From: Neoscytalidium dimidiatum
Taxonomy: Eukaryota; Ascomycota; Dothideomycetes; Botryosphaeriales; Botryosphaeriaceae
DNA length: 64,000 bases
Reading direction: 5' to 3'
Assembly: GCA_037367355.1 (NCBI GenBank)
Contig: CM074703.1
Location: 310,001-374,000 of the forward strand
The notes under the pieces are model-generated. The model saw only the letters and a program-made list of their open reading frames with translations. It did no database searches and was not told the DNA's origin. Shown in pieces: positions 20,184 through 32,188 of this stretch; position 1 is the stretch's first letter, and each line of letters starts with the position of its first letter. Position numbers and translations under genes: made by a program.

Positions 20184-20583
20184 CTCTTGATGTGTGCAGT
20201 CAGAATTTGGTGACTACGGACGGTTGACCATTGTTTCCGGAATCATGGATTGGGTATTACTTCGACGCACTGCAACGGCGGTGGCATTGCGGAAACGGAT
20301 TTTTGCTTGCCAGATCCACAGCCTCGTGCTTTCGCTGCGACTATTATGGCTTGATCACGATCATGGCTTGCGATTGAGGATTTTCCTAAGCGGTATTACT
20401 TGATTTGCTTTCTCTGCGACTGTTTTTTTTTTCCCCCACTGGGACGACGACGATAAGTAACTTGCTTGCTATCACGGTATGCGGTTTGAATTATTATACG
20501 TCTAATTTCCAAGAGAGCTTTTTGAGCAGCTGGCACACAGCAGCTAGCTAGCGGTGAACCCGTTCGGGCCGGCATACGGAATT
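20184..20583. other. convergent 3' flanks of DCP1 and the hydrolase
   Basis: 400 bp with a T/C run near 20424-20436. No gene is seen. Confidence 0.5.
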
Positions 20584-22054
20584 TCAAGCTCCTTCTTCTC
20601 TGACTATTTCCTCTATGTATCTGGCGACTTTCTCTGCCACCGTGATGCTGTGATTTGGATCTGTGGTGAAATTTCGTCAAGTCAGCTTCACTTCACTTCG
20701 CGAAGGGTTATAATCTCAAGCTGCTGTCTTCACTTCGACATAGTAATGTTCTCTTTACTCTCCCCCCTTTTTTTTTTCTCCTCCCCTTCAATGGCAAACA
20801 ACTCACCGATGCAAAAACCATGCGGGATCCCGCTTTCGTCAATCTCCATCAACGGCTTCCACTTCTCGCCGTCGAATCTGCTTCTGCCCCTCGCCTTGAT
20901 CAGCTCGTCCCTCGTCTCGTCGGCGACCCAGTGGTCGTCCTTGCCGAACAGGAAAAACAGCTTCGGGCGCGGCACGCCAATGGGGCTGGGAGAGGCGGCG
21001 CCCCAGACTTCGGCGTCCCAGGCGTCGTGGGTGATGGTGACGAGCTCGTCGCGGGCCATGTGCAGGGCCTGCTGGATGCCGTAGGGCGACTTGAGGAACT
21101 CGGCGGTGGTACGTGCGGCGTCTGGCGGGTGGCCGAGGATGAGGGCAAGGAGCTCGGTGAGGAGGAGTGTCGGGAGGAAGAAGGTGAGGAGAGTGGCGAG
21201 GAGAGAGGCGATCGTTGGGAGGGTGGGGAGGGCGTCGAGGAGCATCTGTGACGAGGGGAAAGTCAGCATCGGGCTCATGGACGCATGGCCGGCGTTTGAC
21301 GGGGACGTACGGTAAGCTTCAGCCCGCTGCTGCTCTTCGCAATGTGCGTCACAGTCGGGAAGAGGCACACGCCCCCCACGATCCTACCTCCCTCCTTCTC
21401 TTCGACGTCGATATCCAGCAAACCCTGGTCCTCGCCGATCTTCTCCCCGACCATCATCTTCTTCTTCAAGCTCTCCCGCCACCTGCGCACCACCTCCAGG
21501 GCCATGTACGCGCCCACCGAATGGCCAATGACCACGATCCGCGTCTCCCCGTCTCCGCCGTCATCCTCATCATCCGTCTCGACCCCGCTGCCCACGCCAT
21601 TGACCATCCTCCCCTTCTTCGCGCCTTCTTCTCCCATCCCCCTCACATGGTCCCACAGCACCCATTCCACGCCGTTGACCTGCTCCTCCAGTCCAAACGG
21701 CGGCTTCCCGTTCTTCTTCTTCCCACCAGCGGCCGGCCAGCCGCCGACATCGGCGCCCCTGCTCTCAAAGCCGGACAGGCTGCGGCCGAAGACCTCGAAG
21801 GCGTTGCCCGGGGCTAGCGTCGGGTGGGCCGTCAGCAGGAAGTGCAGGTGCGACAGGAAGAGGTCATAATAGGCGATCAGGCCCGGGTTGCCGGTGACGA
21901 AGTAGATGAGCCAGCGCTTGCGCGGACCCGCGTTGGACCAGCGCTCGGCGAAGAAGGACGACGTGGTCGGGGACGTCGGGGGCAAGGGCGGCGGCGCCGA
22001 GGCCGGAAGATTGAGGACTGTGGGAGGGCGGTTGCGGGACATGGGGCGGGCCAT
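20584..22054 (-). CDS. lipid-droplet-associated serine hydrolase (LDAH family)
   Basis: Alpha/beta hydrolase of the LDAH (lipid-droplet-associated hydrolase) family, probably acting on lipid esters at lipid droplets. Three exons (22054-21311, 21245-20807, 20660-20584) give 419 aa; the last exon is only 77 nt. Family features seen: TGNPGLIAYY (about 54-63, oxyanion region), the nucleophile elbow GHSVG with Ser179, FLFGKDDHWV with the acidic residue (about 351/352), and PHGFC with the putative catalytic His390. A hydrophobic hairpin at about 258-286 could insert in the droplet monolayer. An Asp/Gly-rich insert (about 158-170) precedes the nucleophile. The start ATG gives MARPMSRN; a second ATG four codons on is an alternative. 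Confidence 0.9.
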
Positions 22055-22290
22055 GGTGTTCTCGGTGCGTTGTTGCGCGGGTTTGATGGGTTTGAGCGTA
22101 TGTGTTGTGGGTTGATGTGTTTGGTTGGTGCGTTCGAGGTACGAGATGATGTATGTAGGGTGCTAATCGAAAGGAAAAAGGAAAACAGAGCGAGTGTGCG
22201 TACGTGCGGATGAGTGGTTTATAAGAAACGGGCTGGCGAGTGGAGTAGCTGATGTATGCGAAGTGTAGAAAGGAAAAGAATGTAGAGAGG

Positions 22291-22296
<6 letters not shown>

Positions 22297-22330
<34 letters not shown>
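22297..22330 (+). repeat. (GACA)n microsatellite
   Basis: Eight to nine perfect tetranucleotide units about 245 bp upstream of the hydrolase start, possibly in its leader or promoter. Confidence 0.9.
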
Positions 22331-22861
22331 TGTAGAGGTCGGGTTGGTGGGCCGATGATGTGCAGAAGAAAAGCGTTGGAGTAAGAGCGGATGGGCGATT
22401 TGGTTCGTCCCTGGCCGGCAAGACGGCTGATCGGAGGCGGTTCCCTGGAGGCCCGGGTGTTGTGGATCGAACGACGGAGCGAGTTTGGGCGGAGACTAAG
22501 GCGAAGTACCTTTTTCTTTAACGGGTTCCCTGCTTGTTCAGGCTTGGCGGGCTGTTGGGATATCTCCGCTGGGGACCCGAAAGGCCTAAAAAACAGACAA
22601 GGATGGGTGATGCAAGAGTGGCAGCGGCTCAGAGACAAGGCGTCGTCTCGAGCATCCAGCATCCAGCATGCAGCGGGCGTGGGCGTCAGGACAAGCGATC
22701 AGGGGGCCGTTTTTGCTCTGGGCGATCAGGTGCGGGGCTGAGAGTGCCAGAACGCTGACTCGGCTGCAGGCAACCAGTCTGGGGCTGCACGCTGGCGGGA
22801 AGACACAGTTTGGGTGTCACATAGGAACGGTTGGTCGCGTGGGGAGGGGAAAATGGATGAT

Positions 22862-22932
22862 GCGTGGATGCGGGCGTGGATGCGGGCGTGGGTGCCGGTG
22901 CTGGCGGGCGTGGGTGCGCGGGTGCGCGGGTG
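22862..22932 (+). repeat. degenerate GC-rich tandem repeat
   Basis: Imperfect copies of GGATGCGGGCGT and then GGGTGCGC units. Confidence 0.7.
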
Positions 22933-22975
22933 CACAGACAGGTGCTAGCTGGCGGGCGTAGCGGAGAGAAACAAC

Positions 22976-23010
22976 AGGCAGGCAGGCAGGCAGGCAGGCA
23001 GACAGGCAGG
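22976..23010 (+). repeat. (GGCA)n microsatellite
   Basis: About eight tetranucleotide units with one GACA variant, so it is related in sequence to the array at 22297. Confidence 0.9.
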
Positions 23011-23683
23011 CGCGAGCGGGAGGGAACCGCCAGTGCCAGCGCCCGCTCGGCTCACCGCACAGCACAGTTCACATGCAAACACCCCACCGTCCACCACCCT
23101 GCTACATGGCACACTACCCTCTGTCGCGGCCCGCATCACGCCCACTCGCCCACTCGCCCACTGCTTGGCTCCGCTCGCCGCACTAGCCCATTCCGGCAAG
23201 TGAGAGACTCTAATCCCAGCTGCTCGCCCGTCGACACGCTCTGCTCAACACCACCGCACACATCATGGCCGCCCTCCGTCACGCCCGGTACAGCGCAGCC
23301 AAGCCCTGCGGCGCGCGCACGACGGCGAGCTGAAGCCCCTCCTGCGTCGTGGCGTCACGGCTGAGCGCCCAGAGCAGACAGCCAATCATGCGGCCACCAG
23401 AGCCCTGCCTTCGACCTCGACTGCCTGGCCGCGCGTCGGCCGAGCAGTCCCCAGACAGCCCTCCGTCAATCGACGCTGCCGTCAGTAATCAGAAACTCAG
23501 GCTTGCATTGTTCGCTACCTACTCTGTCCTTGCCAGCGAGGACAGCTGCTCATTATCAAACACGCCATCTGCACAAATGAGTGGCCAGCCTTTACCAGCT
23601 GATTTCCATCTTGTCGCGTCCAATTTCCCTTTCCCTTCCTCCCTCCAAGAATCCCATACCTGCCCGCCGCTGACAAAACACGC

Positions 23684-26600
23684 CTACACATTCTCCGTCA
23701 GCAGCTCGACCTTGGCGCACTTCGCCGTATCGATGCCCAGGTTGCTGATGGCGTCATGCCACTTCAGCTCGTAGCGCTGGTCGTGCGTTGCGCCAGCCCT
23801 GCATACCACCCACCCGTCGAAACGGTCGTTGTCCCACACCACCGAGCCCCAGCCCGCCCGCATGCGGTGCGTGCCCACGCTGTTGTTGATGAACGCCGGC
23901 GAGTACGCGTCCAGGTCGTTGTCCCCGAACATGGTCAGCCCGGAGAACCGGCACTTGCCGTGCCAGAGGGCCACCGACGACGTCGACCCGTCGTAGAAGA
24001 ACCTGCCCGCCGTCGTCCACCCGTACGACAGCCGCGGCACGCTGTTCGTCACTCCTGTTGTGACGTATGTGCATCAGTCGTCTGCAGGGAAAGGGGAAGC
24101 GCCTTTCGACTCACCATGTTCCGTCGCTTGGATGTAGAGGTTCTCAAACTCGATGCTGCCCGCGCCGTCCACCACGTGCGTGCGCAGCCGGAACAGCTTG
24201 CCGGCGTGATTGAGCTTGCCGTTGCACTTCTCGCCTCCGGGGTTGCCCGGCTCGAAGATGTCGCCAGTCGGCTGCGGCGGCTGCGCGTACGTTGGTTCCG
24301 CTGGTTCTGGATATGTAGGCTCCGGCGGCGGGTAGTACGTGTCCTTGGTCTTGGTAACCAGTGTCGTAGGATTATCAACATGATCGTGGTGCCAGCCCGT
24401 GGCCTCCGGCCTACCCAGAGTCTCGGTCTGGGCCATCCTGGTCACGCCGCCATCCTCTCCTCCCTCCTTCCAGCAGAACATCTTTCGAACCACGTATCCA
24501 TCCTTGTTGATGTAAGGCATACCCGTTGCCTTGGGCTCTACTGTCAAGGTATGCGTGTGCTCTCCTCCGTCGACGATGTTCAGGAGCGCGCAGTCCCTCG
24601 CCGCCAATCGCGTCGTTGCGCCACCGCGCGTGATCACAGCTGTCGGCTGCATCCTCGTGGTAACTGTGTAATCTGCGGGTCTTTCAGGGTAGTTGGAAGG
24701 CCTTCCATACCACGGAGGCGGTGCATAGTCTGAACGAGTGCCATAAACTGGCAGGGGTTCATACTCTGAAGACGGTCCATAGTCTGATGGAGGCTGATAA
24801 TCTGATGGAGGCTCATAATCTGAAGGAGGCTCGTTTTCAGATGGCGGCTCATAGTCGGGAGGTGGAAGGTGCTGGTATTCACTGGTAGTCGTATACTCTG
24901 GTGGCTCAGAATAATCAGTCACGGGAGGCTGAAATTCCGTGGTTGTTGTCGGATACCCAGGAGGCTTGGGGTGCTTGGTCGTAACAGGAGGCTTGGGGTG
25001 CTTGGTCGTACCAGGAGGCTTGGGGTGCTTGGTCGTACCAGGAGGCTTGGGGTGCTTGGTCGTAACAGGAGGTTTGGGGTGCTTGGTTGTACCAGGAGGC
25101 TTCCTCGGCTTCGAAGAATACTTAAGAGGAGGAGGCGGTTGGTATTTACTGGTGGTGGTGTACTTCGGAGGCTCAGGATAGTCGGTCACTGGAGGTTGAT
25201 AGTCGATGGCTGTTGTGTACCCTGGTGGCTTAGGATGCTTGGTCTTACCAGGAGGCTTCCTAGGCTTTGAAGTGTATTCAGGGGGATGGGGAGGGCGCTG
25301 CGTCTTCGTGTGGTAGGATGGAGGCTTCGGCTTTTCGTACGAGCTGCCAGTGACCAGCCTAGCACCCCAATTGTGCATGTCAATGATTGGCGTAGTGAGC
25401 TTCTTCTTGAGATAGCAGACGTTGTTCTTCCAAGAGATATCCACGCATTTAGCATTTGCAGCGCAGGCAGCGACGCAAGCTTCGAAGGTGCCAGGCCACT
25501 GAGGGCCACCCAGGTTGCCGTTATACCGATCGACACCACACTCGATGATAAAAAATTTTCCACTCCCAGGATCCTTGTAGCGTTTACGATCATGGTCGGG
25601 GCAAATTCTCGCTGGTTCTGGTTGAGGCGGCTGATAGGTAGGGTGGACCTTGGTCTTGCTCTTCTCCGCCTCGCATGATGAGCAAGCTGGGCTTTTACCC
25701 TTAGACGTAGTATAGGGATATCCTCCAGACTCTGTCGGGCCTGGCTGGTAGTCATTGCCAGTGGTCGTAGGGTATATAGGGGGAGGTGGAGATTCATATC
25801 CCACTGTTGTTGTTTCCGCAGGGTATTCAATGGTAGGAGGATCGTAGGTTGTCGGTGCCTCGTACGATGTCGAAGCCTCGTATGATGTCGGAGGCTCATA
25901 CGACGTCGGGGGTTCGTAAGTTGTCTGTGGTTCATAGGTTGTCTGAGACTCGTAGGGCGTCGGAGGTTCGTAAGTAGTCGGTGGCTCATATGTACTTCCG
26001 GTAGTTATCGTGGTGTATACGGCCGGTGGTAGTTCGTGCGTATTTTGAGTGGTAGTCGTCGTTGTGGTGTCGGTCGGAGGAGGCGGTTGCTCATACGTGA
26101 CCTCGGTAGTTGTCGTATCATACGCCGGCAGAGGCCGTTCATATGTGATTGTCGTGGCGTATGTCTTCTTAGGGGTATCATAGCTGGTGGTGTCGTATGA
26201 ATCCTCCGGATACGTTGGCTTCGGCGGGTGATGATGATGACTGCCTTCATGATGCTCCTTCGATCCGTGAGTTGGCTCCGGAAGATGGCCGTAAGTGGGC
26301 CCCTCCTCTCTGGTAACCTGGGTAGTCTCAACATATGGAGGCTGGTGGGTTTCGATGGTGTAGTAGAAAGTCGCCATCGTAACTGGACTCTCACCCCCAT
26401 AATCCGAGGAGTAGCTGACTACCTGCTTTACGACGTCGGAATTATAGGCCGTAAATGTAGTTGTCGAAGGCCCCGGAATCACGTAAGTGGCAGTACTTGT
26501 TCTATGCTCGTAATTATGGCTATATGTCTGCTCGGGTTGCTGAGGCGAGACATAGTCGGATGAAGTCTGCTGAGGAGGTTGTGGTGTAACATAATCAGAC

Positions 26601-27137
26601 GTCGTAGTCACCTGCGGCGGCCCCCCGTCATAAGAGGGCGTGGTTGTGACGCACACAACATGCGTCTCTTGTCCCTCGTACGAGGTAACGACCTTGGTCC
26701 GCGTTCCACGACGTCCACTGTGAAGGATCTCCTCGATGATGCTATGAATGGGGTTTCCAAACCCATCGTGCCCTCCTCCGAGGGTAGTCTTTGCATATCT
26801 TGGCTCCTCGGTGCACTTTCCTCCCGGGGTGGCGTAGCTAGTGATTGTCGCGGATGGAGTAGTCGTCTCGCACACTGTATGAGATGCAGTGGCGACCCTG
26901 CCGGAATGGTGAGGGTGACCTTTGACGTCCTCGAGGTTTACGTTCGATGAGCCAGTGTGATAGTTGACGCCTGTCTTGCAAGGATGTCCTGGCAGGACCG
27001 TGGATGTATGATAATGGTGAACCTATTGCATAGTCAATGTGTGAGCACATCAAATAGTGCCGTAGCCCAACAGGTGGTTCCCGGGACCTTACCGTAGAGG
27101 CGGCGTTGACGACACTCGCCGCTGTGATAGCGACCAT
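23684..27137 (-). CDS. large Pro/Tyr/Thr-rich PAN-domain protein, probable cell-surface or secreted
   Basis: Three exons (27137-27093, 27022-24115, 24054-23684) give 1107 aa. The first exon codes only 15 residues (MVAITAASVVNAAST), which resemble a short signal peptide without a basic start; a further upstream exon is possible. Residues about 16-400 are Thr/Tyr/Pro-rich, with units such as YEPPTSYEPPT. A Cys-rich PAN/apple-like module follows (IIECGVDRYNG to NNVCYLKKKL, six Cys). Then come runs of KPPGTTKHP and of SDYEPP units. The C-terminus holds a compact domain of about 160 residues beginning GEKCNGKLNHAG, with conserved-looking Trp and Cys, which I do not recognise. PAN modules bind carbohydrate or protein, so adhesion or wall association is a reasonable inference. 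No GPI signal is visible. Confidence 0.8.
24955..25095 (-). repeat. 27-bp coding minisatellite (KPPGTTKHP units)
   Basis: About five copies of a 27-bp unit, nearly identical at DNA level, inside the PAN protein gene. Low divergence between copies suggests recent expansion or homogenisation. Confidence 0.85.
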
Positions 27138-28369
27138 GTTGCCTGGCACACGTGTCTGTCAAAGGCCCGCTGTTGGAGCCTCAGACAAGGGTACAGTCTT
27201 CCGAGACAAAAAGGGCGGCGAGTAAAGGAAGATGGTGTCCTGAAGCCAATTTGTACCCCATCCACACAGTCTCTGGAACGCCATCTTTTAGGATGTTGTC
27301 TATGGTTGGAGTTCCCAACAGGCTGCTTGGAGCATAGTATTGACCAAGACTGTTTGCCTAAGGAAGCAAGGGCGTTGGTCTTGACGAGGCATTTGTTTGC
27401 ATTTGAAGAATGTTCGCAAGTGGACCTACGATTCAGCGCTGCTCGATCCCAAGAGGGTACCCTAGAGCGGAGCATGAGGTAATCTCTTGCTCCAATCGAG
27501 ACAAGAAGGCCGAGCCTTGCGGGCAGAGGGACCCACCAGGGGAAGGAACATAAGGATGGCAGAGTATGGTGGTTTTAGCCTAAGATATCGGGACGCAGGC
27601 GATGATCCAACTTCTTAAAACAACCACGGTAGAGATCCATAGCGGCCAAGTGCCGTTGCGACCATATAGTGCCCTTTCCAGCCGTATGATGCTGTCCGGA
27701 GAGCGTCGAAAGCGTTGGGCTCGCACGGCTTCCTGGGTAGCTTTCCTTGACGATCCAAATACGATTCAAGTTAGTATACGACTCCTCGTCGCGGATCACC
27801 GACTGAACGATCAAAAGTGCATAAAAATTGCCTTTCAGTGTCAGTTGCGGATGAACTTGTTTCGCGAAAGCCAAATAGTCGCAGGCTCACGACTGAAAGC
27901 ATGCATGCATGTGCACCAGCATGTCATAAGGATTTCAAGGTTATGAAAGTAGAAAGGAGAGGGGGGGGGGGGGGGGAAGGTACCATACTCATCGCGAATG
28001 TTGAGGCTCAGGAAGGCTCAGGGGTCAATAGTCGCAACCAGACCTCGGAAGCCGCACTAGTACACATTGGACTTATAACGTATGTGGAGCCTCAACCACA
28101 AACCAGATGAGCATCGACGACACCCAGTGGATCAAAGATGAGATCATCCATTACTATATCATACTCATACAGCAGCACGTTCTCTCCAATGCCTGGTATC
28201 CATTTTGTAAGCTAAGGGGGACGGAAAAAACCAAAACAGATGTTCGAATGATAATTTTTGTCTGGCCCCAGCATTTGACTATTCCTCCATGAACCAAAAG
28301 TAACGCCGTTGCTGATGCACAGCCCTTGCATCTGCCCCTAGACTCCCTAAATACCAGCTGGTTGACCCA
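27138..28369. other. intergenic, no gene seen
   Basis: Promoter side of the PAN gene and 3' side of CTR9. It holds a pure G run at 27961-27976. Short frames have no coding character. Confidence 0.5.
27961..27976 (+). repeat. poly-G tract
   Basis: Sixteen consecutive G residues, preceded by GGAGAG. Such runs are length-variable and prone to sequencing error. Confidence 0.85.
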
Positions 28370-31300
28370 CTACTCCTCGTCGTCTTCCAGTTCAGCCATT
28401 GGCATGTCTCCATCGGCATCGCCAGTGGCAGGTGCCGCCCCACCATCGTCATCTTCGTCCTCGTCATCGTCGACAACCCTCTTGCGTTGTCTGCTCGCCA
28501 CCGGAGCATCATCGCCGCTCTCCGCGTCAGGCTTTGGTGAGTTCTCGGCATCGTTGACCTTGGCGGCCAGGGACTCATTTGCCGCCTGAGTCGTATCGTC
28601 CAAATCGGAGTCATCGTCGCTTTGGACGAACTCGCTCGACTTAAACTTACTGCTTTGCTTGGTCTTGCGCTCAAGCTTTCTCTTCTTCTTCCTGCGCGGC
28701 TTCTCGTCCCCCGAGTCGCCCGGCGTCGCGGAGGTGGTCGTCCGACGCCTCGAGCGGCGGCTTCTGCCACCTGCCTCGCTATCAGAACCACCCTCTCCAT
28801 CATTATCAGAATCGTCCGTCTTCTTCTTGCGCTTGCCCCCTCCACCAGCCCTCTTCTTTTGTCGTTTCCTGCGCTCTCCTGTCTCGGAATCTGTCGTCAT
28901 TTCCGCCTCTTGGAGGCGCCTCTCCTCCTCGGCGCGCTTCGCGGCAAGTTCCCGGTCCCGCTCCTGCATCTTCTGGCGCTCTTCGGCGATCTTGCGAAGA
29001 CGTTCAGCTTCGGCCTCTTCTTTCTGGCGCTTCTCCTCCTCACGTTTCCGGATCTCTGCTTCCCGCTTCTCGCGGGCTTCCTTCAACTTGGCCGCATTCT
29101 TCTCTTCGTAATCACGTTGGCTTTGGATCGCACGTTCCAGCTGTCTCTTCTGCGTATTGCGACCCATGTTGGCGCGCGCTTCAATATCCTGCCGTGGGAA
29201 AGGCGGGTTTGGCGACTTTGCGATGGCACTGAAAGCCTCGATGGCGTCATCTAGCCCCTTTGCCGCTGCTTCGACTTCCTCCAAAGAACGTGAGTTCTCA
29301 GGGAGCGTATGAATGAGCTGTGCAATCTGGATCTGTACAAAGGCGACATTGAATTTGAAGTGGATTTGTTCCGGTGCAACTTCAAGAGCCTGGGAATTGT
29401 CAGTCGTCAGGTCCGGCGGCTTGATCGATCCCACTCACCCGCTGAGAGTAGTCCAGAGACGTCTTCATTGCTTGGACGCTCCTCTCTTGCTTGCCCTTCA
29501 AAAGCCATACACGTCCCAAACAAGCAAGGATTGTGGGATCGCGGGCGCGATCCTTTGAAAGAGCTATCTCATAGTTCTCGATCGCTCGAGAGTACTGTTT
29601 GAGCTCGCAGTAGACGTGTCCAAGGTTGATGTAGACGCTGGCATCTCTTATCGTCTCCTTCACCTTGGTAAAGAGTTGAACGGCACCAGCAAAGTCCTTG
29701 TTGCATTCGATCAGGGCGATACCGATGCCTTGTGCAGCATAGGAATTCTTAGGATCCAGCTGCAGCGCCTTATCGAAGAATTCCACGGCCCTTTGATACA
29801 TTTTGCGACGCTTCTCCTTGTCCTGTTCGGTGTCCCTCCGCATCTCACGAGCAATCGTCAAGTAGATGTTACCCATGCCTGTGAGAGAGTATCGGTCATG
29901 CTTGTCGAACTGTTGCAGGGTGTGCTTGTAATGGCGTTGCTCTTGGTCCTCGTTGACGTTGCTGGTTCGCGGCTTCGACTTGTTTAGGTACCAGCCATAG
30001 AGAGCGCGCACCTCGAGGTTCGAGGATTCTGCCTTGTGTAACTCCGACACGGCCTTGGGGCCTTCGCTCTGAGGGCTTTGTCGAAGCTTGATGTACGTGA
30101 GGCGAACGTTGGCGTCGACGTAATCGCTGTGCCGCTGGAGGAGGCCCTCGTACACTTTCTTCGCCTCGTCAAGCATTCCCTCGGCTTCATAAGTGCGAGC
30201 CAACGAGTAACTGATCGTCGTAACGAGAGCATCTGTATCAACAGACTGATCCTTATCTCCCACCTTCACGCATGCGTTGAGAGCCGACTGGAAGAGCTCT
30301 CGGGCCTGGCCATACTTCTCCTGCTGATAGTAGAAGCAGCCCATGTTATTGAGCAGTTGCGGAGGTAAATTCTCGCGCAGGTTGTTTAGATACGCCCTTT
30401 TCGCTTCTTCGTAGACTTCCTTTGCGGCTTCGTAATTTTCTTGGCCAGCGTCTGGCGCCTGGGGTTCGTCGGGCCTATCCTCCTCCGGAATCTCGTCCAA
30501 TTCCATCTGCTCCACCTGGTGCAGACATTGCAGACTCTTTTCAGGATGATCGGCTTCGTACAGGCGTGCGAGGTTGAGCAGCACAGCCGAATCGGGTGAT
30601 ACTTTCCGCTTCGGATCCTTCCAAGCTGACCGAACGCTCTCGAGGAGAGAGATGGCCTTCTTGAGTTCGTTGGACTTATCTTCCTTGGTATTCGAGGCTT
30701 GTGCCGTATAAACTTCCTCGGCGTACAGGGTGCCCAGAAGAGTCATGGCCTCGATGCTCTTGCTTTGTTGGATGATCTTCTCCAGGCGGAGCTTGGCCCC
30801 CTCGAAATCTTGCATCATAATCCTGATTTGGGCCATGCCAAACTTAGCTGGAAGATAGCCACGATCTTCACCACCGCGTGCGGCGTCTGCCCTTTGATAG
30901 TACTCGAGTGCCTTGGTAATTTCGTTCTCGTAGTGCTCTTTTCTGCCAAGCAGATACCAACCGTCACTAGCGACCGCGTTGACGTCGGTGAAATCGATTG
31001 CTCTTCTCGACAAGCGTTCCACCTGCGCCATGGCCTTCCTCATGAGAAAGTATCCACCAAAGGTAGCGCAGGTTAACGGGTATTTGTCGTCCAGCTTGAA
31101 GGCTTTTTGCGTGTATTGGGTCATTGCCTTCTTGTATATTGGAGCAAATTCTGGAGACGTGGTGGGAAACTGCGACGAGACATTCAGGTGGTAGAGGCCA
31201 AGCAAGATGTTAGCAGTCTTCGAGTCGGGGCACTAGTTAGGACCGTCAGTCACATTGCTCCAACCCATGGGTCCTAGTTCAAGATCACCCACCAAGTCCA

Positions 31301-32188
31301 GCGCCCGCTGCCATGCATTCTTGGCGTCGTCCTTGTGCCCCAGTTGCCAAAGGCAGCAGCCGATACCAATGCGAGGGTCAGGATCGACCATGTCTGGGGC
31401 CTTCTCAAGAACCTGTTGGTAGCATTGCAGGGACTCTGCATACTTGCCCAACGAGTATTGCACCCTTGCCTTTCCAAGTACTGCCATTAGATTCTTGCCC
31501 CCGTACGCGCGGAGAGAGTCGTCGAAGCATTTTGCAGCCTGGCGCAAGGCGTCGGTACGTTCAGCACTGTCGGGGGCGCCGGATTTTGTGGGGGTGATGG
31601 CAGATGCGCGGAGGAGATAGAGGACGCCGCGAGCCAGGAACAGAGGAGCGTAGGAGGGACTGATGCGGGACGCATCGTTAAGATTCGCCGTTGCAGCCTG
31701 AATCCACTGCTCCTTGGTCTTGAGGTCCTGAGACGCGCCCTCTGGGAAAGGTCAGTCGCATGATGAGGTAGGTAGGATCGCAAACGCATACCGGGACGAA
31801 GACGAGGGGCCTCGCGACACATGCAGAGATTCAACCAGAATAGGGCGCTTAAAATGCTGAGCTTCTCTTCAGCGCCGGCTCTGGTGAAGGCATCGCGGGC
31901 CTTGTGGAGGATGTCGATGGCCAGCGTAACCTTGCGCTGCTTCGCGTACGCTAGTGCAATGGTCATCCAAGTTGACTTCACCACGCTCTCGTTCTCAAGC
32001 AGGATGCAAAGCTCGGTGGGATCGTCCGCCAGCTCGACGAGATCGATTTCGACCTGTTCAACAACATCGCCCTCGGCGACCGTCACATCAATGACGCCGG
32101 GAATGTCCGAGAAGCGCTTCGACTCGATAGCGCCATTTGCGGAGAGATGGCCATTGGCGCCATTTGCGAGGCCGTTCAGCGCAGCCAT
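28370..32188 (-). CDS. CTR9: PAF1 complex subunit CTR9
   Basis: Scaffold of the PAF1 transcription-elongation complex in the nucleus. Four exons (32188-31792, 31741-31293, 31232-29439, 29389-28370) give 1219 aa, a normal length. Introns are 50-60 nt; the second uses GTGGGT and an AACTAG acceptor. The body is a long array of tetratricopeptide repeats, for example GKARVQYSLGKYAESLQCYQ, and NNMGCFYYQQEKYGQARELF in exon 3. After about residue 900 comes a charged coiled coil (AKLKEAREKREAEIRKREEE) and a C-terminal tail of alternating Lys/Arg-rich and Asp/Glu-rich blocks ending DDEE. This order is characteristic of CTR9. The start ATG lies in MAALNGLANG. Confidence 0.95.

Larger units (their letters stand above)
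22055..23683. other. intergenic, microsatellite-rich, no gene seen
   Basis: Upstream of the hydrolase and downstream of the PAN protein, both on the minus strand. It carries two tetranucleotide arrays and a degenerate GGATGCGGGCGT-type array (about 22862-22930). Open frames here are shadows of the repeats. Confidence 0.5.

Noticed and set aside
23756..24733. 325-codon plus-strand frame over the PAN gene 3' end
   Set aside because: Antisense shadow of a spliced gene with strong repeat and domain structure.
28370..29434. Separate 354-aa coiled-coil gene
   Set aside because: It joins in frame to the TPR exons through a GTGAGT...CCCAG intron and is the C-terminus of CTR9.
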